Positions 39,991 through 52,341 of a DNA stretch of 64,000 nt are shown one piece after another. Origin of the DNA: Lepisosteus oculatus (lineage: Eukaryota > Chordata > Actinopteri > Semionotiformes > Lepisosteidae); assembly GCF_040954835.1 (NCBI RefSeq), contig NC_090698.1, forward strand, positions 928,501 to 992,500, given 5' to 3'. The translations under genes were made by a program, and so were the position numbers. How positions within the stretch are numbered: the stretch's first letter is position 1; every line of letters starts with the position of its first letter. The notes below the pieces were generated by a model. The model ran no database searches. It had not been told where the DNA came from and worked only from the letters and a program-made list of their open reading frames with translations.

Positions 39991-42775
39991 GTACCACTTT
40001 GCACCTCCTTGATGTGCCTTACAAATCCAGCAGCTTTTGGAGCTCTTCACAGAGGTTGATTTTGCTGGAAAAGTTAGGCAGGCAGAAAGATAGTGACAAG
40101 GGCAGTAATAAGAGCAAAGAATCTTTAAAGAAATGTAACACATGATAATAAAGAACTTCTGAGGTTCTGGAGACCTCACATTTCCCATTATCCAGGGTTT
40201 TAATATCAATCGGGTTGGGGGCTGATTCAGTCACAGTGCGAGAGACCTCTTCTTATTTCGTATTTGAAAGGGGTGAATCTTAGTATCACCACCCACAAGC
40301 TCCTGTTTTTGTCCAGGGGGATTATCCATGACGAGATATATATTTGAGATATTTTTCTCTTCTTTTGTTATTTAAGTGAATTGTGGATTAATCGCTTTTA
40401 TTTGGCAGAAGTTTTCAATTAGTCACAAAATGTGACAGTTCCAGCTGGTCACAGTTTATTCAGTCCCACAGAACAATTTCTAATCTTCCCTCAGGTGTTT
40501 ATCCAACGTAACCCTCCTGACACCCACTTCCACTGAAGCAGAGATAATCCTCCTTAATTGACTACAATTATTTACCCTGTTTAGGAAAGGAGAAGCTGGA
40601 GAACACAGCCGTGGGAGAGGGACAGCTGCTCGTCTCCAGAACCCCAATCTCAGAGCTCTGGAAAAGGGTTGAACTGCGTAAACTGACTTTCAGGTGAACA
40701 AACACCAAACAAGACAAGTGCGTTTCCTGCCCACGTCTGTATACTGCTGTCACACCCATGAACCATGCATCCACCGGGAGTGTTTTCCTTGACCGGCTCT
40801 ATATTCCGTGATTGAGTGGATCTGTCACATGACTGACCCTGTCCCCGCTGGGGTTTTGCTGTGGTTGCCACAGTTACAATCTAGAACTGAGCCACAGGGC
40901 TGTGAACCCCACTGCTGAGTCCTCAGCCCAGTTCCCTAATTGTCTCTCCAACCCTGGTCCTGGGGCTTCAGTCCCTCAGTCCAGCAGCAGTCTTTGAATC
41001 ATTAAATTTAATTAATCAATTTAGTGATAATTTGGAACACAAATCAAATATTCTTCAGCCCTCGAGGATCAGTGTTGGCTGCATTGAAACATGACTTGAT
41101 TAATTGATCGGTCGCTTAGACGAGTGTCCCTCATCTTTTCATAACAGGTGACTAAGAGTGACCTCTAAGAACGCCTGGACTGGGGCTGGAGACCCCTGCC
41201 CTCCTTGCAGTGGCAGTCTGCCCCTGAGACCTGTGCCTCCTGAGCAGAGATTCCATCACGAGTATTCCCTGCGCCTCTCCACACCCACAGAGGCACTCTT
41301 GGCGTCTGTCCTAAGGCTGGGGGGCGCCCTACTCCAACACACGGGTGGATGAGGACACAGCCTCTCTGCACCGCAGCTGGTGCAGCACTAGTCTGCTTCC
41401 TCCACAGGAGCTGCTGGAGCCGTCAGTTAGAAACAGAGAAAACGGGGAGCAAAATACAAAACAGAGGTCCTTCGAAAATCTCACTGCAAGCAAAATGGTT
41501 AAAGAGTCGAGGACAAAGCAGAGCTCTCCAAGACCAGCTGACACTGAGGATGAATGCCGCCTGAATGAAAGGTGACCCAGACTCCCCCTCCTCTCTCTGC
41601 GAGGCTGGGGGTGATATCTGGAGGCTCTTCAGAAATCAGCCAACAGCACCAAGAGCCGGACAAGCACTGCTCTTCAGACAGGCAGCCTGATTGCTTCTCC
41701 TGTGACATCATTCAGCCCATCTCTGAGTGTTTGTAACACAGGCAGGAAACAGCCTACGCCTGGAGAATTTCCCGATGCGGAACTTTAATCTCTTAATGTG
41801 TGCAGACATGACTTCTCCTGGGGGTAAACAGAGTTTTGAAGGCCTGCATTTCACAGACTTCTAACTCTGGGGGGGAGTAACAGTTCAGAATTATTTATTG
41901 TACGTACTGCAGAAAATGTAACACTTTACACAACACATAAGTGCTGGGAGGCCCAAAATTTAATAATATGACAAATATATTTAAGAAAAATACTCTCTCT
42001 GCAGCCAAGGTGTGTTACTTCACCCAGAGGCTGAGACTGTGAATCATAGAGAACTATTCAAGGAAGTCTCATTAACAAGTCTGGAGAGGGGAACAGTTTC
42101 AAAGGCATCCTCACGTGTGTCTGAGAAGACTCTGTTTTACTGTCGTTCACATGGTGCAAAGAGCACTTTCCCACTCCCACCAGCCTTTCTGACGTCTGTC
42201 ACTAATTAAAATCAGTCCTCTTGGATGGTGCTCATAAACCTTCACCCCTTAGCTATAGACCTCACTATACTGAACATTTAGACTGTCAGACAGCACAAAT
42301 GATTCCCACATTCCAATATCTTGGGATCCCTCCCACACTCCAGACTTGGAAGTCTGGAAAATCATCATGGAATCATGGAAAAGGCACATAAACAACAAGA
42401 CTGATTGGCTGTTCTCTGCAAGTGGACGCCTACCTTTCTCCACACACCAACCAGACACCCGGCCTTGCTCATCAGCCACCACCCCACTGCACACACCTCA
42501 CTGTCAGTGTTCTTGGGGTAGTAAACCCGGTGGCTTTAAACAAGACATCGCAGACTGACTAAAGCTGGAAATGGGAAAATGTTTCTCTTTCCTGTGACTG
42601 TGACAGGAGCAGGGCAAGATGGTTCAATCGTACAGATATTCGGGACAGCCTAGTCAGCCTACCAGCCTGAAGACTGGCCTCATCAGACCTCTCAAGCACA
42701 GCAAGGCTGCTGTTGTACGTGATGGTGGTCAACAGGTAGGTGGCGCTTTTTCTCCTGGACCTGCTTTTCCTAACA
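39991..42775. other. Intergenic, no gene recognised
   Basis: Short frames only. No exon, SINE or LINE was recognised in this stretch. Confidence 0.5.
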
Positions 42776-42777
42776 AA

Positions 42778-42970
42778 TGCTCCAGTATGGTGCCAGGGGA
42801 CACTGTACTGTACAAGGCACTGTACTTCAGATAAAACATTCAACTGAGGTCCTGAGTGCTTGGCTAGTCTTGGACAGTAAAGATCCCATGGCACTGTTCA
42901 TAAGAGCGGGTTGATAAACACAGTGTCCTGCGTAGATTCCACTCCACGCTTGTCTAATCTGGCCTTCCTA
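42778..42970 (+). mobile_element. SINE3/5S-SINE-related fragment, diverged subfamily
   Basis: CTGTACTTCAGATAAAACAT, TGAGGTCCTGAGTG and AAAGATCCCATGGCACTGTT parallel the body of the 5S-SINEs (CCGTCCTTCAGATGAGACGT, GAGCTCCTGACTCTC), but with a 'catggcac' segment seen in other fish relatives. Head and tail are not clear. Confidence 0.55.
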
Positions 42971-43469
42971 AAGATCCCCTTCAATTGAACTGGTGAAATC
43001 ATGTCTCATGTTCCCCCATCAGGTCCTGCTGGGGCTCCTTCATCTACAGCTCATCTCCCCTCGAGACAAGCTGACAACCAGTCCAAGCTTCTTTAATGTC
43101 AGTAAACATATTGTCAGTCTGATTACCTGTCAGTCGCTGTCCTGCTCAGCACAGGCCACACGCAACACCAAAAACATCCCATGAGCACAAGAAAGAACTT
43201 CTTTTATGCCTAAAAGGAGGAGGACCTGAGACGTTTTGCAGCTCCAATCCCCCTACAGGCCCGGGGAAGATTACAACACTGTTCCATCTGCCCTCCGGTC
43301 TGAACAAATTCCCAGGGAAGCGAGCAAAGTCCCTGCCTCCTGCCTGAGCGCGTCCACACAGTCCCGGACGGAGCACCAGGCTCCTCTATCCGAAGGCAAT
43401 GTGGGAGCGATGTGGGCAGGCTGTCTCGGCTGGAGGAGCGCGGGTGCTGAGAGCCCAGCAGGTGCGGAG

Positions 43470-44401
43470 CTACCTGTCCACGCTGGTCTCCACCAGCCGG
43501 TTGTTCATGATGGCCAGGGCGCCCACGCCGCCGGAGAAGCCGTTGTGCCGGGCGTGGCTCTGCCGCGGCCCGCCGTGCGCCGTCTCGGACAGCTGCTTCT
43601 GCATGATGGCCAGGGAGACCTTGTTGGAGGCCAGGAAGTCCTTCACGGAGATCATCTCCCCCGAGAGGCGGCGCCCGTCCGTCTCGCTGTCGCACACCGT
43701 CTCCACAGAGACGTCGGCGCGGCGGCTCCTGGCCGGGGGCGCGGGCTGCACGGCGTTGCGGCTGTGGTGGCCGTGGGGGTGCAGCGGGCGCTTGCTGGGG
43801 GGGCAGCAGCGGCGGCGGCGGCGACAGCGACAGCGGCTACAGTCCACCTTCTGGAGGATCCAGTTGAGCGTCTGCTTGATGACGATGGAGATGACGTTGA
43901 AGAGCGAGTAGATGCAGCACACGCCCATCAGGATGAACAGGAAGTTGCCCAGGCGGTAGGCCACCTGGTGCCTGTAGCTCTCCTTCTGCCCACTCACCAG
44001 GTCGCCGAAGCCGATGGTGCTGAAGGCCACGAAGCAGAAGTAGAGAGAGTCGAAGTAGCCCCAGCCCTCCATGGTGGTGTAGAGGGCCGAGGCGATGCAG
44101 GCGATCAGGACGGCTGCCACTCCCAGGATCAGCATCACATAGTAGACGGAGGGCTTCCACCCCTCCAGGCTGTCCACCTCCCCCCCCGACGCCCCCGAGC
44201 CGCGCCGGGGCCCCGCGGGGGCCGCCCCCCCCGCCCGCCGCAGCTGCTGCTCGTGGCACCAGCGCATGATGTAGGCCAGCAGCGTGATGATGCGCTCCAG
44301 GAAGAGGTTGAAGAAGAGGATGGTGGCCGCGCAGCCGATCAGGCCGTAGAAGATGAGGAAGACTTTCCCCCCACTGGTGGCCGGGGTGGTCATGCCGAAC
44401 C
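43470..44401 (-). CDS. kcnk12l: THIK channel exon 2 (pore 1 end to C-terminus)
   Basis: 932 bp after the acceptor CCGCTCCAG, ending VETSVDR and TAG. Distinctive features are a Gly/Ala/Pro-rich intracellular loop after RRAGGAAPAG and a Cys/Arg cluster (DCSRCRCRRRRRCC) just after TM4, followed by a His-rich HPHGHHS. The Cys/Arg stretch is coded by CGN-rich triplets and looks longer than in human THIK-1. Confidence 0.95.
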
Positions 44402-47400
44402 CTGGAGCGGCGGGACGGGGGGGAGAGGACACAGTTATGGATGTTGAGCAGAACAGCAGGCATGAAGAAGACACTGGGCAGCGGAGAGCACCCACTGGAC
44501 AGAGCGCGCGGAGACGAGAGACTAGCTCTCTGGGAAGCACAAGTGTGTCCCCCATCCGGCACAGGCTGTGCCGAAGGAGCAGACCTCATCCCCTTTCACA
44601 TTCACGCCTAAACCTACGGCAAAAACCTCACTTCCCATAAGAACCCATCTTTTTTGGACCTGCCAATAAGCTGTTAATAACATGTTTATGAGCAATTTAA
44701 ACATACCGTGCAAAGGCAGAAATATCATCTGTGATATCAGACTGCTGTACCTGTATTTTCATACCTGTGTTCAATAAGGAAATTAATCAGTTCTGTGGTT
44801 TCTACGGTGATTAGGAGGTGAACATATGGCTAATCTAGGCCATAAAGAGCAAACCCAGTGGCTGCCCGAGGTTTATGGCCTCTGCTGCAGGAAACCGAGG
44901 CCTCCGGATATTGAAATCCAACAGCGCGCCTGCGCTCACCGCGAGCACGTCAGGACACGCGCGTCCGGGTGAGGAACTGTCCGGAACATTTCAGCTCTGG
45001 CTCCACCTCGAACAGCATAGTTGGCTTCCTTGTGGCAGTATGCCACAGCACTTTTAAAATGGCTCCACCAAGCTTATAGCATGGATTTACTTAGCTCAAA
45101 ATGTAAACGTTTTGTTCCTGTAGCTTGCCCACAATTAAATGTGAGTCTTGCATATGCAAGTGGGATGATTTTTTATGGTTTTATTGGAAGATATAATGGA
45201 GCACAATGATGTCACTGGGCCTTACTACACTCTCGTCTGCTCTTACTGTAGTAAACCTCAACATGCAACAGAGTCCCAGGTCTGTAAAACCGGCCCGCTG
45301 GTGAAACAGGCTGTAGGAACAGCTAATTAAGCCAATTAATTAATTATTCTGGCCTAGTGGAGTGTGGTTCCCTTCGGAGTGTGCTGCATTTTAAATGAAA
45401 ATGGAAAAAAAAGGAGAAGACGATGAAGTGACTCGCACAGAGACGCGTGATTATAGCTGAACATCTCTATTGTGCACTTAATAGGGCTTGAATTGGAAAC
45501 AGGGATATTATCTTACTCTCTGTGTGCCTCTCGGCTCAGATTAATGAATACATTAACGTTAATGGTATGTGTGTCTCACCATGGCCTTGGACAAGACGCC
45601 TGCCCTCCCCCCGTCGCCATGGAAGAGCTCACTGGGCTGTCTGACAGGGCATCTTTTTTGTACAAGGTGCCAAGGTGACGTCCTGTCTTCATTTCAGCAT
45701 CGACACCCATTAATTTATTAAAACTGTAGATACTAGTATTCAAAATCATCGGTCATTGACAAAGTCGGTCCAGTGAACTTCATCAGTATCAACAGTAAGA
45801 CATGAACCACAGGACTCAAGTGAAAAAAATGTGAAAGTGCATTTAACTCTGAGAACTGGAGGCAGTTCTGCACACAAAGATTGTAGGAGCATGGAACAAG
45901 CTACCCAGCCGTGTTGTTGAAGCCGATACCCTGGTTTCTTTCAATAAATAGTTAAATTTAGGAACAAGTAAAGCTTTACTCCATGTTGAAAAGAGAAGAA
46001 AAACACAACTTTCTTCAGGTGTCTTCAAATTAATAAATAGTTAAATTTAGATCATTGGGTCAATAACCACAGGCTGGTAGAGGAATCCTACTCTGCTGGG
46101 CCCCTGAGCAAGGCCCTTCACCCCAGCTGCTCCAGGGGCGCTGTACAATGGCTGACCCTGCACTCTGACCCCCAGCTTCTCTCTCCCTGTCTGTGTGTCT
46201 CATGGAGATCAAGCAGGGGTACAGTATGTGAAAAGACATGCGAAATTCCTAATGCAAGAAATTGTATATGGCCAATAAAGTGATCTGATCTTATTTTAAG
46301 CTACCAGATTCCCAACAGGCCTCTCCTCTCTACCCTCTCTTATGTTCCTTCTTCTGTTCTTACACAACAGCTGTGCCCCCAGCTGTCTGCACCTGCTTCT
46401 TTCTTGGCCTACAGTGTAGAATCCCAGAGTGCTGCTTCCGCACATACCAGATCAAGCTGCGGGTTCAACAGCTCCCCCACGTGCTCAATCCCGCTGTTTC
46501 CACCCAGGACGCCAGCTCATTTCCCTGTGCTTTGCTCCTTCGCCCGACCAGACCCTGTCTCACTGGCTGGGCTTCCTTCCCACACGCTCCCTGCGCAGGC
46601 ATGACAGCCAGCCCCAGCCCTGGCCCGCAGCCCCAGGGCCTCACATCTGCCTCCGCTGCTGTCAGTGACAGATCAGGCTGAGGTTATGCGCGAGCACTTT
46701 TTCACACCACAGCCTTTCATCTCCAGTCCTGGAGTAAATCTCTCATTACTCTCATTGTTTTGTTGCTTTTGGGCTGAAGCCCAGAATTTATTGGCTCACT
46801 TTCTGCTGACAGGAGCTCAGGTGCCTCCTGCTGAAAATCAAGACAGACAGTTTCCCTCGAAGAAAACAAACCGACCTGTGTTGGAATATTATTGCTGTAT
46901 GTTTTCAGCCCTGGCCAGGGGAGTGAGCGCTGACCGCAGGAGTGCAGTGTCCAGTCACAGAGCCGCTGTTGCCCTGACTGCCAGCGAACTCACCCAGCTC
47001 TACAGCCAGCTGTGCACCACTGCTTGGGGAATCCCTGTTGTACAGAACTGTAACAGAACCGAGCCAACCCAGTTCAAGCTTGAATACATGTCGCCTGGGC
47101 CTCAGAGCTCAACCCACACTCCTCCTCACAATCATCCTCTAACCAGATGGAAAGCAAATGAGAAACCATTAAGACCCCTTTACTGGTGCTTTAACGCTAA
47201 AACCACACGGTTCACAATCGACAGTTCTGCTTGCTAGGTTATATCCCTCCACATGAAAATGGACCTCAGATTACTTCCTGAAAACAATACACTGTGCACA
47301 CCCCTCCCCTCTGTATGAGGCAGCAATAGAGCTCTCATTAGCCAGAAATTAATCTCGGCTTTCAGCACGGTTTCAGTGCTGTCGATCCTTGACTGTGGTT

Positions 47401-48349
47401 TTACAGAAATTCAATACTGATGTTTAACTTGGCGATCATAGAAGACGTGCTTCTAAGATTATAATTACAGTTACAAACACGAGCAGGGCAACTGGCCCAT
47501 TCAGCCATTTGGAGGTTTGTAGTTAATTGATCCCAGGATCTGCTCCAGGTGTTTCTTGAAAGAAGCCAGGGTATAAGATAAGATCACTTTATGAGGCCTA
47601 TACAATTTCTTGCATTAGGAATTCCTCTTTTTGCAGACCCCAGCTTGCTCTCCATGAGACACACAGACAGGGAGAGAAGCTGGGGGTCAGGGCGCAGGGT
47701 CAGCCATTTATATGGCACCCCTGGAGCAGCTGGGGTTAAGGGCCTTGCTCAGGGGCCCAGTGGAGTAGGATTCCTCTGGCGTCCGCGGGATTTGAACCGG
47801 CAACCTTCAAGCCACAGTGCCACCGCTCTGCCCCCATACCCCCCACTGAATAGCTTGTTCCACACTCCCACCAGCCTCTGTGTAAAGAAGGGCCTGTTCT
47901 GGGTTTTAGGTGCACCTGGACATGGTTCTCGCCGGTGTCCTCTGGCTGGTGCCTGCGTGCTGAGCACAGGGACCCTGTCGGAGACAGGACAGACTCTGCG
48001 GAGACTCACCGATGGTGGAGACCACCGTGCCCACGAAGTAGAAGGCGCCGGAGAAGTCCCATCGCGGCCGCAGGCGGTCCACGCGGATGCCCGCGGCGTT
48101 GGCCTCCTCGTAGTGGCGGAGCAGCGCGCGCAGGGCGGCCGCGCTGACGTTGTGCGCCTGCGTGAAGCCATGCAGCCGCTCGCTCCAGAGGCGCCGGGCG
48201 CGCAGCTCGGCCGGCTGCTCCAGCGCGGAGAACACGGCCGCGCCGCCCAGCAGGTACAGCAGGATGAGCGCCGCTAGGAGGCCGAAGCGGGCGTTGTCCT
48301 CGTTCAGGCGCAGCGCGGCGCGGCAGCCCTCGTCGGCCCGCCTCGCCAT
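43470..48349 (-). CDS. kcnk12l: THIK-type two-pore-domain potassium channel (KCNK12/KCNK13 family)
   Basis: A background K+ channel subunit of the plasma membrane; dimers set resting potential. In mammals, THIK-1 (KCNK13) is halothane-inhibited and opened by Gi/o-coupled receptors, and works in microglia. Exons 48010-48349 and 43470-44401 (minus) join in frame as 423 residues; human KCNK13 has about 408 and KCNK12 about 430. Order: short N-terminus, LNEDNARF, TM1 (LLAALILLYLLGGAAVFSAL), extracellular cap with glycosylation site HNVS, first pore loop with TIGFG (the intron splits its first Gly), TM2 FFNLFLERIITLLAYIM, TM3, second pore TIGFGDLVSGQ, TM4 FILMGVCCIYSLFNVISI. The tail has the family signatures SDTDGRRLSGEMIS-like, SLAIMQKQLSE and GFSGGVGALAIMNNRL. 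It is a mosaic of KCNK12-like and KCNK13-like residues, so it may be the third THIK ohnolog. The symbol is tentative. Confidence 0.95.
45875..45960 (+). mobile_element. CR1-like LINE 3' fragment
   Basis: Reads as GAWNKLPSRVVEADTLVSFN, the ending of CR1-type ORF2 proteins, then degenerates. The segment AATAAATAGTTAAATTTAG is duplicated nearby (45943 and 46033). Confidence 0.75.
46069..46296 (+). mobile_element. tRNA-derived SINE (V-SINE-like), head truncated
   Basis: Begins inside the element (GGTAGAGGAATCCTACTC). It has the central domain GGGCCCCTGAGCAAGGCCCT and CTGCTCCAGGGGCGCTGTAC, and the tail AAATTGTATATGGCCAATAA with AGTGATCTGATCTT. The tRNA-like head is missing. Confidence 0.85.
47577..47830 (-). 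mobile_element. tRNA-derived SINE (V-SINE-like), full length
   Basis: On plus: GATAAGATCACTTTATGAGG tail, GCAGCTGGGGTTAAGGGCCT centre, GGGATTTGAACCGGCAACCT (inverted B-box) and CCACAGTGCCACCGCT head. It lies 180 bp downstream of THIK exon 1 within the intron. Confidence 0.87.
48010..48349 (-). CDS. kcnk12l: THIK channel exon 1 (N-terminus, TM1, cap, pore 1)
   Basis: 340 bp from MARRADEG to VGTVVSTI plus one base, with donor GTGAGT. The start ATG at 48347-48349 is in context GCGAGGATGG, which fits a good Kozak site. The N-terminus is short, with no long Arg-rich run like the ER-retention motif of human KCNK12. GC content is very high (CpG island). Confidence 0.95.
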
Positions 48350-49660
48350 CCTCGCGTGCGCGGGGATATCGGCCCCGCCTCACGGGGGCCCTCTCCTGAG
48401 CAACATGAGCTGCAAAAGCACTGCTTAAACTTGTGGGAAAGGGGAAGATTTTGAATTTCAGCAATTTAAAGTGGTGTTTCAGTTAAAGAGAAAGGCAACC
48501 TGCTTTGTTTAAAAAGTAATTGCCAACCCGTGCTGAGAGTTTATTATCGGGCAATTCAGTACAGCTGAGGTTGTGGGAAAGCTGCCCACAGTCAGGTGGC
48601 AGCACACACAAAAGGCACAGTCTGTGGCTTTAGATTTGCAAATAAGTCCACCGAGCAGCCTAAGACTCTTGCTAATGTCAATCTGTCCATTCTCAACTTA
48701 CTCAATTAGCCACTGATTTACTCAATTACTCTGAGCCTCTTTGCAATTAAAGGCAATTATCTGACAAGAGAAATCTCTGTCCCTTGCTGAGCAAGTGAAT
48801 TAACTGTCTTCGGCACTATACCCTCTCCTGACTTGCAGTATGGACAAGTGAATCTCAAACTGCTGAGGACGTTAGGGGCTTTACTGCACTGAGTTGGGGG
48901 ACAGAAGGATGAAAAATCAGACATTCAAGGCAAAGCTCTCTGGCAGTCTAACGCTGTGCTTCGCCAGCCCTGTGCACGAGCCGGAGGGGACTGGTCCTCG
49001 TGTCCTCGTCTCTCTCCGTGGCCGTTTCTGTCCCACAAAGCCGGGCCGCCGCGGCGGAACAGAAGCAGGGACTCCAGTGCAGGGCGGCCACCTCTCCAGC
49101 CATGAAGTCAATTAGTCCTGCAGGGGACCCAAGGCAGTCCGAGAGACAGGGAGAGAAACACTGCAGCTCTCTCTGAGCTCTGGTCCTTCCTCAGATGTCT
49201 CCTTCAGGAGAACAAACTCTCAGATTTGAGAACTAAACAGATACGCAGGCATGTACCATCTCTGTCACTGAGCATACTGTACACAGACTGAGCCAGAGTT
49301 TTTGCAGGAAGTCCTAAATTCAGGTCTTATTACAAGAGAAACTCTGTCAGCACTCACGGAGAGCTGTGTTGTTTTCCTGAAGCCCTGGCCTGCAATCCAA
49401 ACTCTTCTTACAGACACCCATTCCTCAAGCAGAATTAGCTTAGAGAAACAGTTTCTGTTGATGACCAGGCCAGAAAAAGCCCGGTACTGTATCTTCACCA
49501 CTAATTGAGTTTAATCTCTTAACCCGTCCCAGGAGAATCTGCGGTCAACAGGTCAAATGTCCTCCAGTTGAAAGTGTGCAATAACAAGTGGGCCGAGCCA
49601 GTAGTCACACTGGCATTGGGACGTCAAGACAGTTCTGCTGCTGTTTTCATTGGGACAGGA
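48350..49660. other. THIK channel upstream flank, no gene recognised
   Basis: The CpG-rich zone ends near 48420 and AT-rich DNA follows. The promoter must lie here or further upstream, but no TATA box or clear site could be fixed. Confidence 0.5.
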
Positions 49661-49665
49661 AATTG

Positions 49666-49693
49666 TCCTGATCCTGATCCTGATCCTGATCCG
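49666..49693. repeat. (CCTGAT)n short tandem repeat
   Basis: Four to five copies of a 6-bp unit CCTGAT, giving a DPDPDP frame. Confidence 0.9.
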
Positions 49694-50399
49694 GGGCTGC
49701 AAGAGGGAACCCTCACGAGTGGCCTGTGTCTCGGGATGACTAAGGCCTGGCGGTCGTGGTGCAGTGTGGGATTCAATAAGGGATATGGACTATTTTGGAA
49801 AGGTCCCAGTGGGACAGAACAGAATTAGGAGATTGAATAGAAACACACTGCTGCTGTAGAGGCTGCTGTGGTTCACTCAACAGTTCTGGTCCCTGAGTGG
49901 GTTGTCTTGGTCCAGGTACAAGGGGCGAGCAGGCAGTGGCTTGTCGCCCTGAGCCCTTCAGCAGGCTGTGTCCATAACCCCTCTTCCCCGGAGCGCCGGC
50001 CCTGGTCTCCCTCGCTCCCTGGAAGAACCTGTGAGAGAAACTGGAATTACTGATGCAGGCGCCGCGACACAATCAAAGCCAGGAAGGGGGGAGGAGGCTG
50101 GCTGTTTCCATAGAAATAGATGCACAACAGTTTTAACTGAGCGCCTCTTTCAGAGTGGTGTGATCATAATTCTTCCTGATGTCTCTGATCTTATCATTTA
50201 CTGGCCTTTCCCGGGCATATCGTGCCATATCTGGAGCTGGTCTTCCGGCCCCACTCTGTGACCCCGCGGCCTCTCCTCTCCCTGCCCAGGCGTGCTGGGA
50301 TGCCCTCCCCCTGCCCCAGCTGGAGGACTCCTGCTACCTGTGCTGCCGCTGTCCTGGGCAGGTGGAGCCGTCTCCCGGACTCTGGCAGCTGACAGAGGT

Positions 50400-50552
50400 G
50401 TCTGTGCCACCTGGAGAGGCCGTGGAGTAGGAGTCTGTGCCACCTGGAGAGGCCGTGGAGTAGGAGTCTGTGCCACCTGGAGAGGCCGTGGAGTAGGAGT
50501 CTGTGCCACCTGGAGAGGCCGTGGAGTAGGTGTCTGTGCCACCTGGAGATCA
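50400..50552 (+). repeat. 33-bp minisatellite, about 4.6 copies
   Basis: The unit TCTGTGCCACCTGGAGAGGC plus CGTGGAGTAGGAG repeats almost without change from 50401, and the last copy breaks off at GGAGATCAGTGG. A period divisible by three keeps frames open on both strands, producing repetitive but unsupported peptides. Confidence 0.95.
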
Positions 50553-50599
50553 GTGGACTTCCACTTTCGCCAGCTCTTTCGGCTGCACTGTAACTGCAA

Positions 50600-51355
50600 G
50601 GTGAATGATCAGAGTGCGCCGGGGTCCCGGGGCCCTGGGGCCCCTCCAGCCTCACAAGGGCCTCGCCGAGCAGCCCCGGGTTTCGTCACTCTGACACAGA
50701 GGCAAGGGGAACACACCACACCTGCTCGCGGGGATCTCCCAGCTGCCCTGGCCAGCCCGGGGGATCCCCCTGATTAAATTAAACACACGTGTATGGACAC
50801 TGAAATCCGATTCCCGGCCATGCACGCGTGGACACATCCGGAGACCTGCCCCTGAACCACAGGGCTCTGTCCAGCAGGTCGATAGGCGGTGCTGGAATAG
50901 AAGCGATGCGGGTATTTCACTGTAAGAGAACTACATGATTCTGGAAAGAACGCAACTAAGCGGATGTCGTGCAGAACGTATTGAGCTGGCGTGCTCGCTC
51001 TTCCGTCTCCATTTCCCGGTGTAATAGCGAGCCCGACACACGCAGAAAATAAGCGAGGAAGCCTGAAAAGTCAATTAAGTTTACTATCGAACTCTTTAAT
51101 GATAAAAAAAGAACATATATTCACGGTAAAATGAGCAAGACTATCTCAATGAGCAAGACTATTCGTCTCAGAGAATTTTAGTTCTGAAATAATATTAGCT
51201 ATCGGAAAGTTTCACAATAATAAAATTACATTTCTTCACCTATCATGCGCTCCCTTAAACCAAGCGGATGCCCTTCTCGTTAAATATGCCGAGACAGCAG
51301 GCGCCTTTCCTCAGCTGAGACGCACACCTGCTGGACCCGACGCCGACGCAACACT
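50600..51355. other. No gene recognised
   Basis: GC-rich to about 50760, then AT-rich. No recognised motif. Confidence 0.5.
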
Positions 51356-51750
51356 GCCTGGCGTGAGACTACCTTTAAGAGACTGGAGCGAAATGGCATA
51401 ACCAGTGAACCCAGCCAAGGAAACTCACCAGCGCAGAAATAGGGCGGCGCCCCTCTGCTCCTCTAAGCGGGGGTCCCCAGGAGCGCTCCAGAAAGCCCGC
51501 GCGCCGCTCGGAGCCGCGGCTGTTCCTGACGGCTGCCGCGAGCGGCTGAGCCCGTGTCCTGCCAAATATGGGCACGCGAGGTGAGGGGGGCGGCGAGAGG
51601 GGGGGCTGGGCTGGCTCACTCCTGACTTGCTCCGCACGGTCATCTCTTTTGATGTTTCCTTCTTCAGAAGCCGGGACCAGGTGCGGCCGTCGAGATGAAG
51701 AGCAACGATCAAAAGACAAATGTTCGTCGTGTGCGCGCGTCTTGCCAATT
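51356..51750. promoter_or_regulatory. GC/CpG-rich block, possible promoter, gene unknown
   Basis: A sharply GC-rich island (GCGGGGGTCC, CGCGCGCCGCTCGGAGCCGC, GGTGAGGGGGGCGGCGAG) between AT-rich flanks, with GAGGTGAG near 51580 that could be a splice donor on plus. It lies 3 kb upstream of THIK exon 1. It might be an alternative upstream promoter, a separate non-coding transcript, or chance. No coding exon is recognised. Confidence 0.35.
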
Positions 51751-52341
51751 AAGAAATTAGTTTATCCGTTACATTTAGGACTCAGGGTTTTTATTTTTAA
51801 ACAGCATATTGCTCTGAGAGTGTTAAATCGAAGACACACGGGGAAACTCCGGGCAGTAAGGCTACCTGGTCCGCGGACGAGCGAGCTTTGCGGGCTCCGT
51901 TCCTGCTCTTATCTGCGGTTTCGCCAGCTGCTACTTCACTCCGATGCAAGTGTGATCCGGGTCGACGTAGCTATTGTAAAACATCTTGCCAAGAGAGGAA
52001 TTTCAGCCCAGGAGGAACATTAAAATGTCTGTTTCCCTCCTGGCCTGGCAGACTAGTGCTGCTGCTCTTCACCTCTGCCCCGGGTTCCGGTCCGGACGTG
52101 CTGGACTTGCCCTGTCCAGTTTGGTTCTGACCCGTGTCTTTAGCCCCACTCAAGACGCTAACACCTTCACTGACACTGAGGGCAGGTCTCTGTTTGACTG
52201 GACTGGGCCCCTGCGCTCGGCCCTGGGAATCACCGCCCCCTGACTGAAGACACCGGGAGCACTGCAGCACTCAGAGCTGCTGGCCCTCAGGGCTTCGGCA
52301 GGGAAACCCGCTGGAGTCACCAGGCTGGCAACGAAGGACCC

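Larger units (their letters stand above)
44402..48009 (-). other. kcnk12l: THIK channel intron
   Basis: 3.6 kb, GT-AG, a single intron within the first pore motif, as in mammalian KCNK12 and KCNK13. It carries a CR1 fragment (45.88 kb) and two V-SINE-like elements in opposite orientation (46.07 and 47.58 kb). Other frames, such as 46665-47237 (+), have no recognised motif. Confidence 0.9.

Noticed and set aside
43236-44447. 403-codon plus-strand frame opposite THIK exon 2
   Set aside because: It is the complement of a GC-rich exon whose minus-strand translation is clearly a K+ channel; the antisense product is low-complexity Val/Ala/Gly/His.
47749-48171. 140-codon minus-strand frame overlapping THIK exon 1
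   Set aside because: It is a shifted frame of the exon that then runs into the intron and the SINE; the channel frame is the real one.
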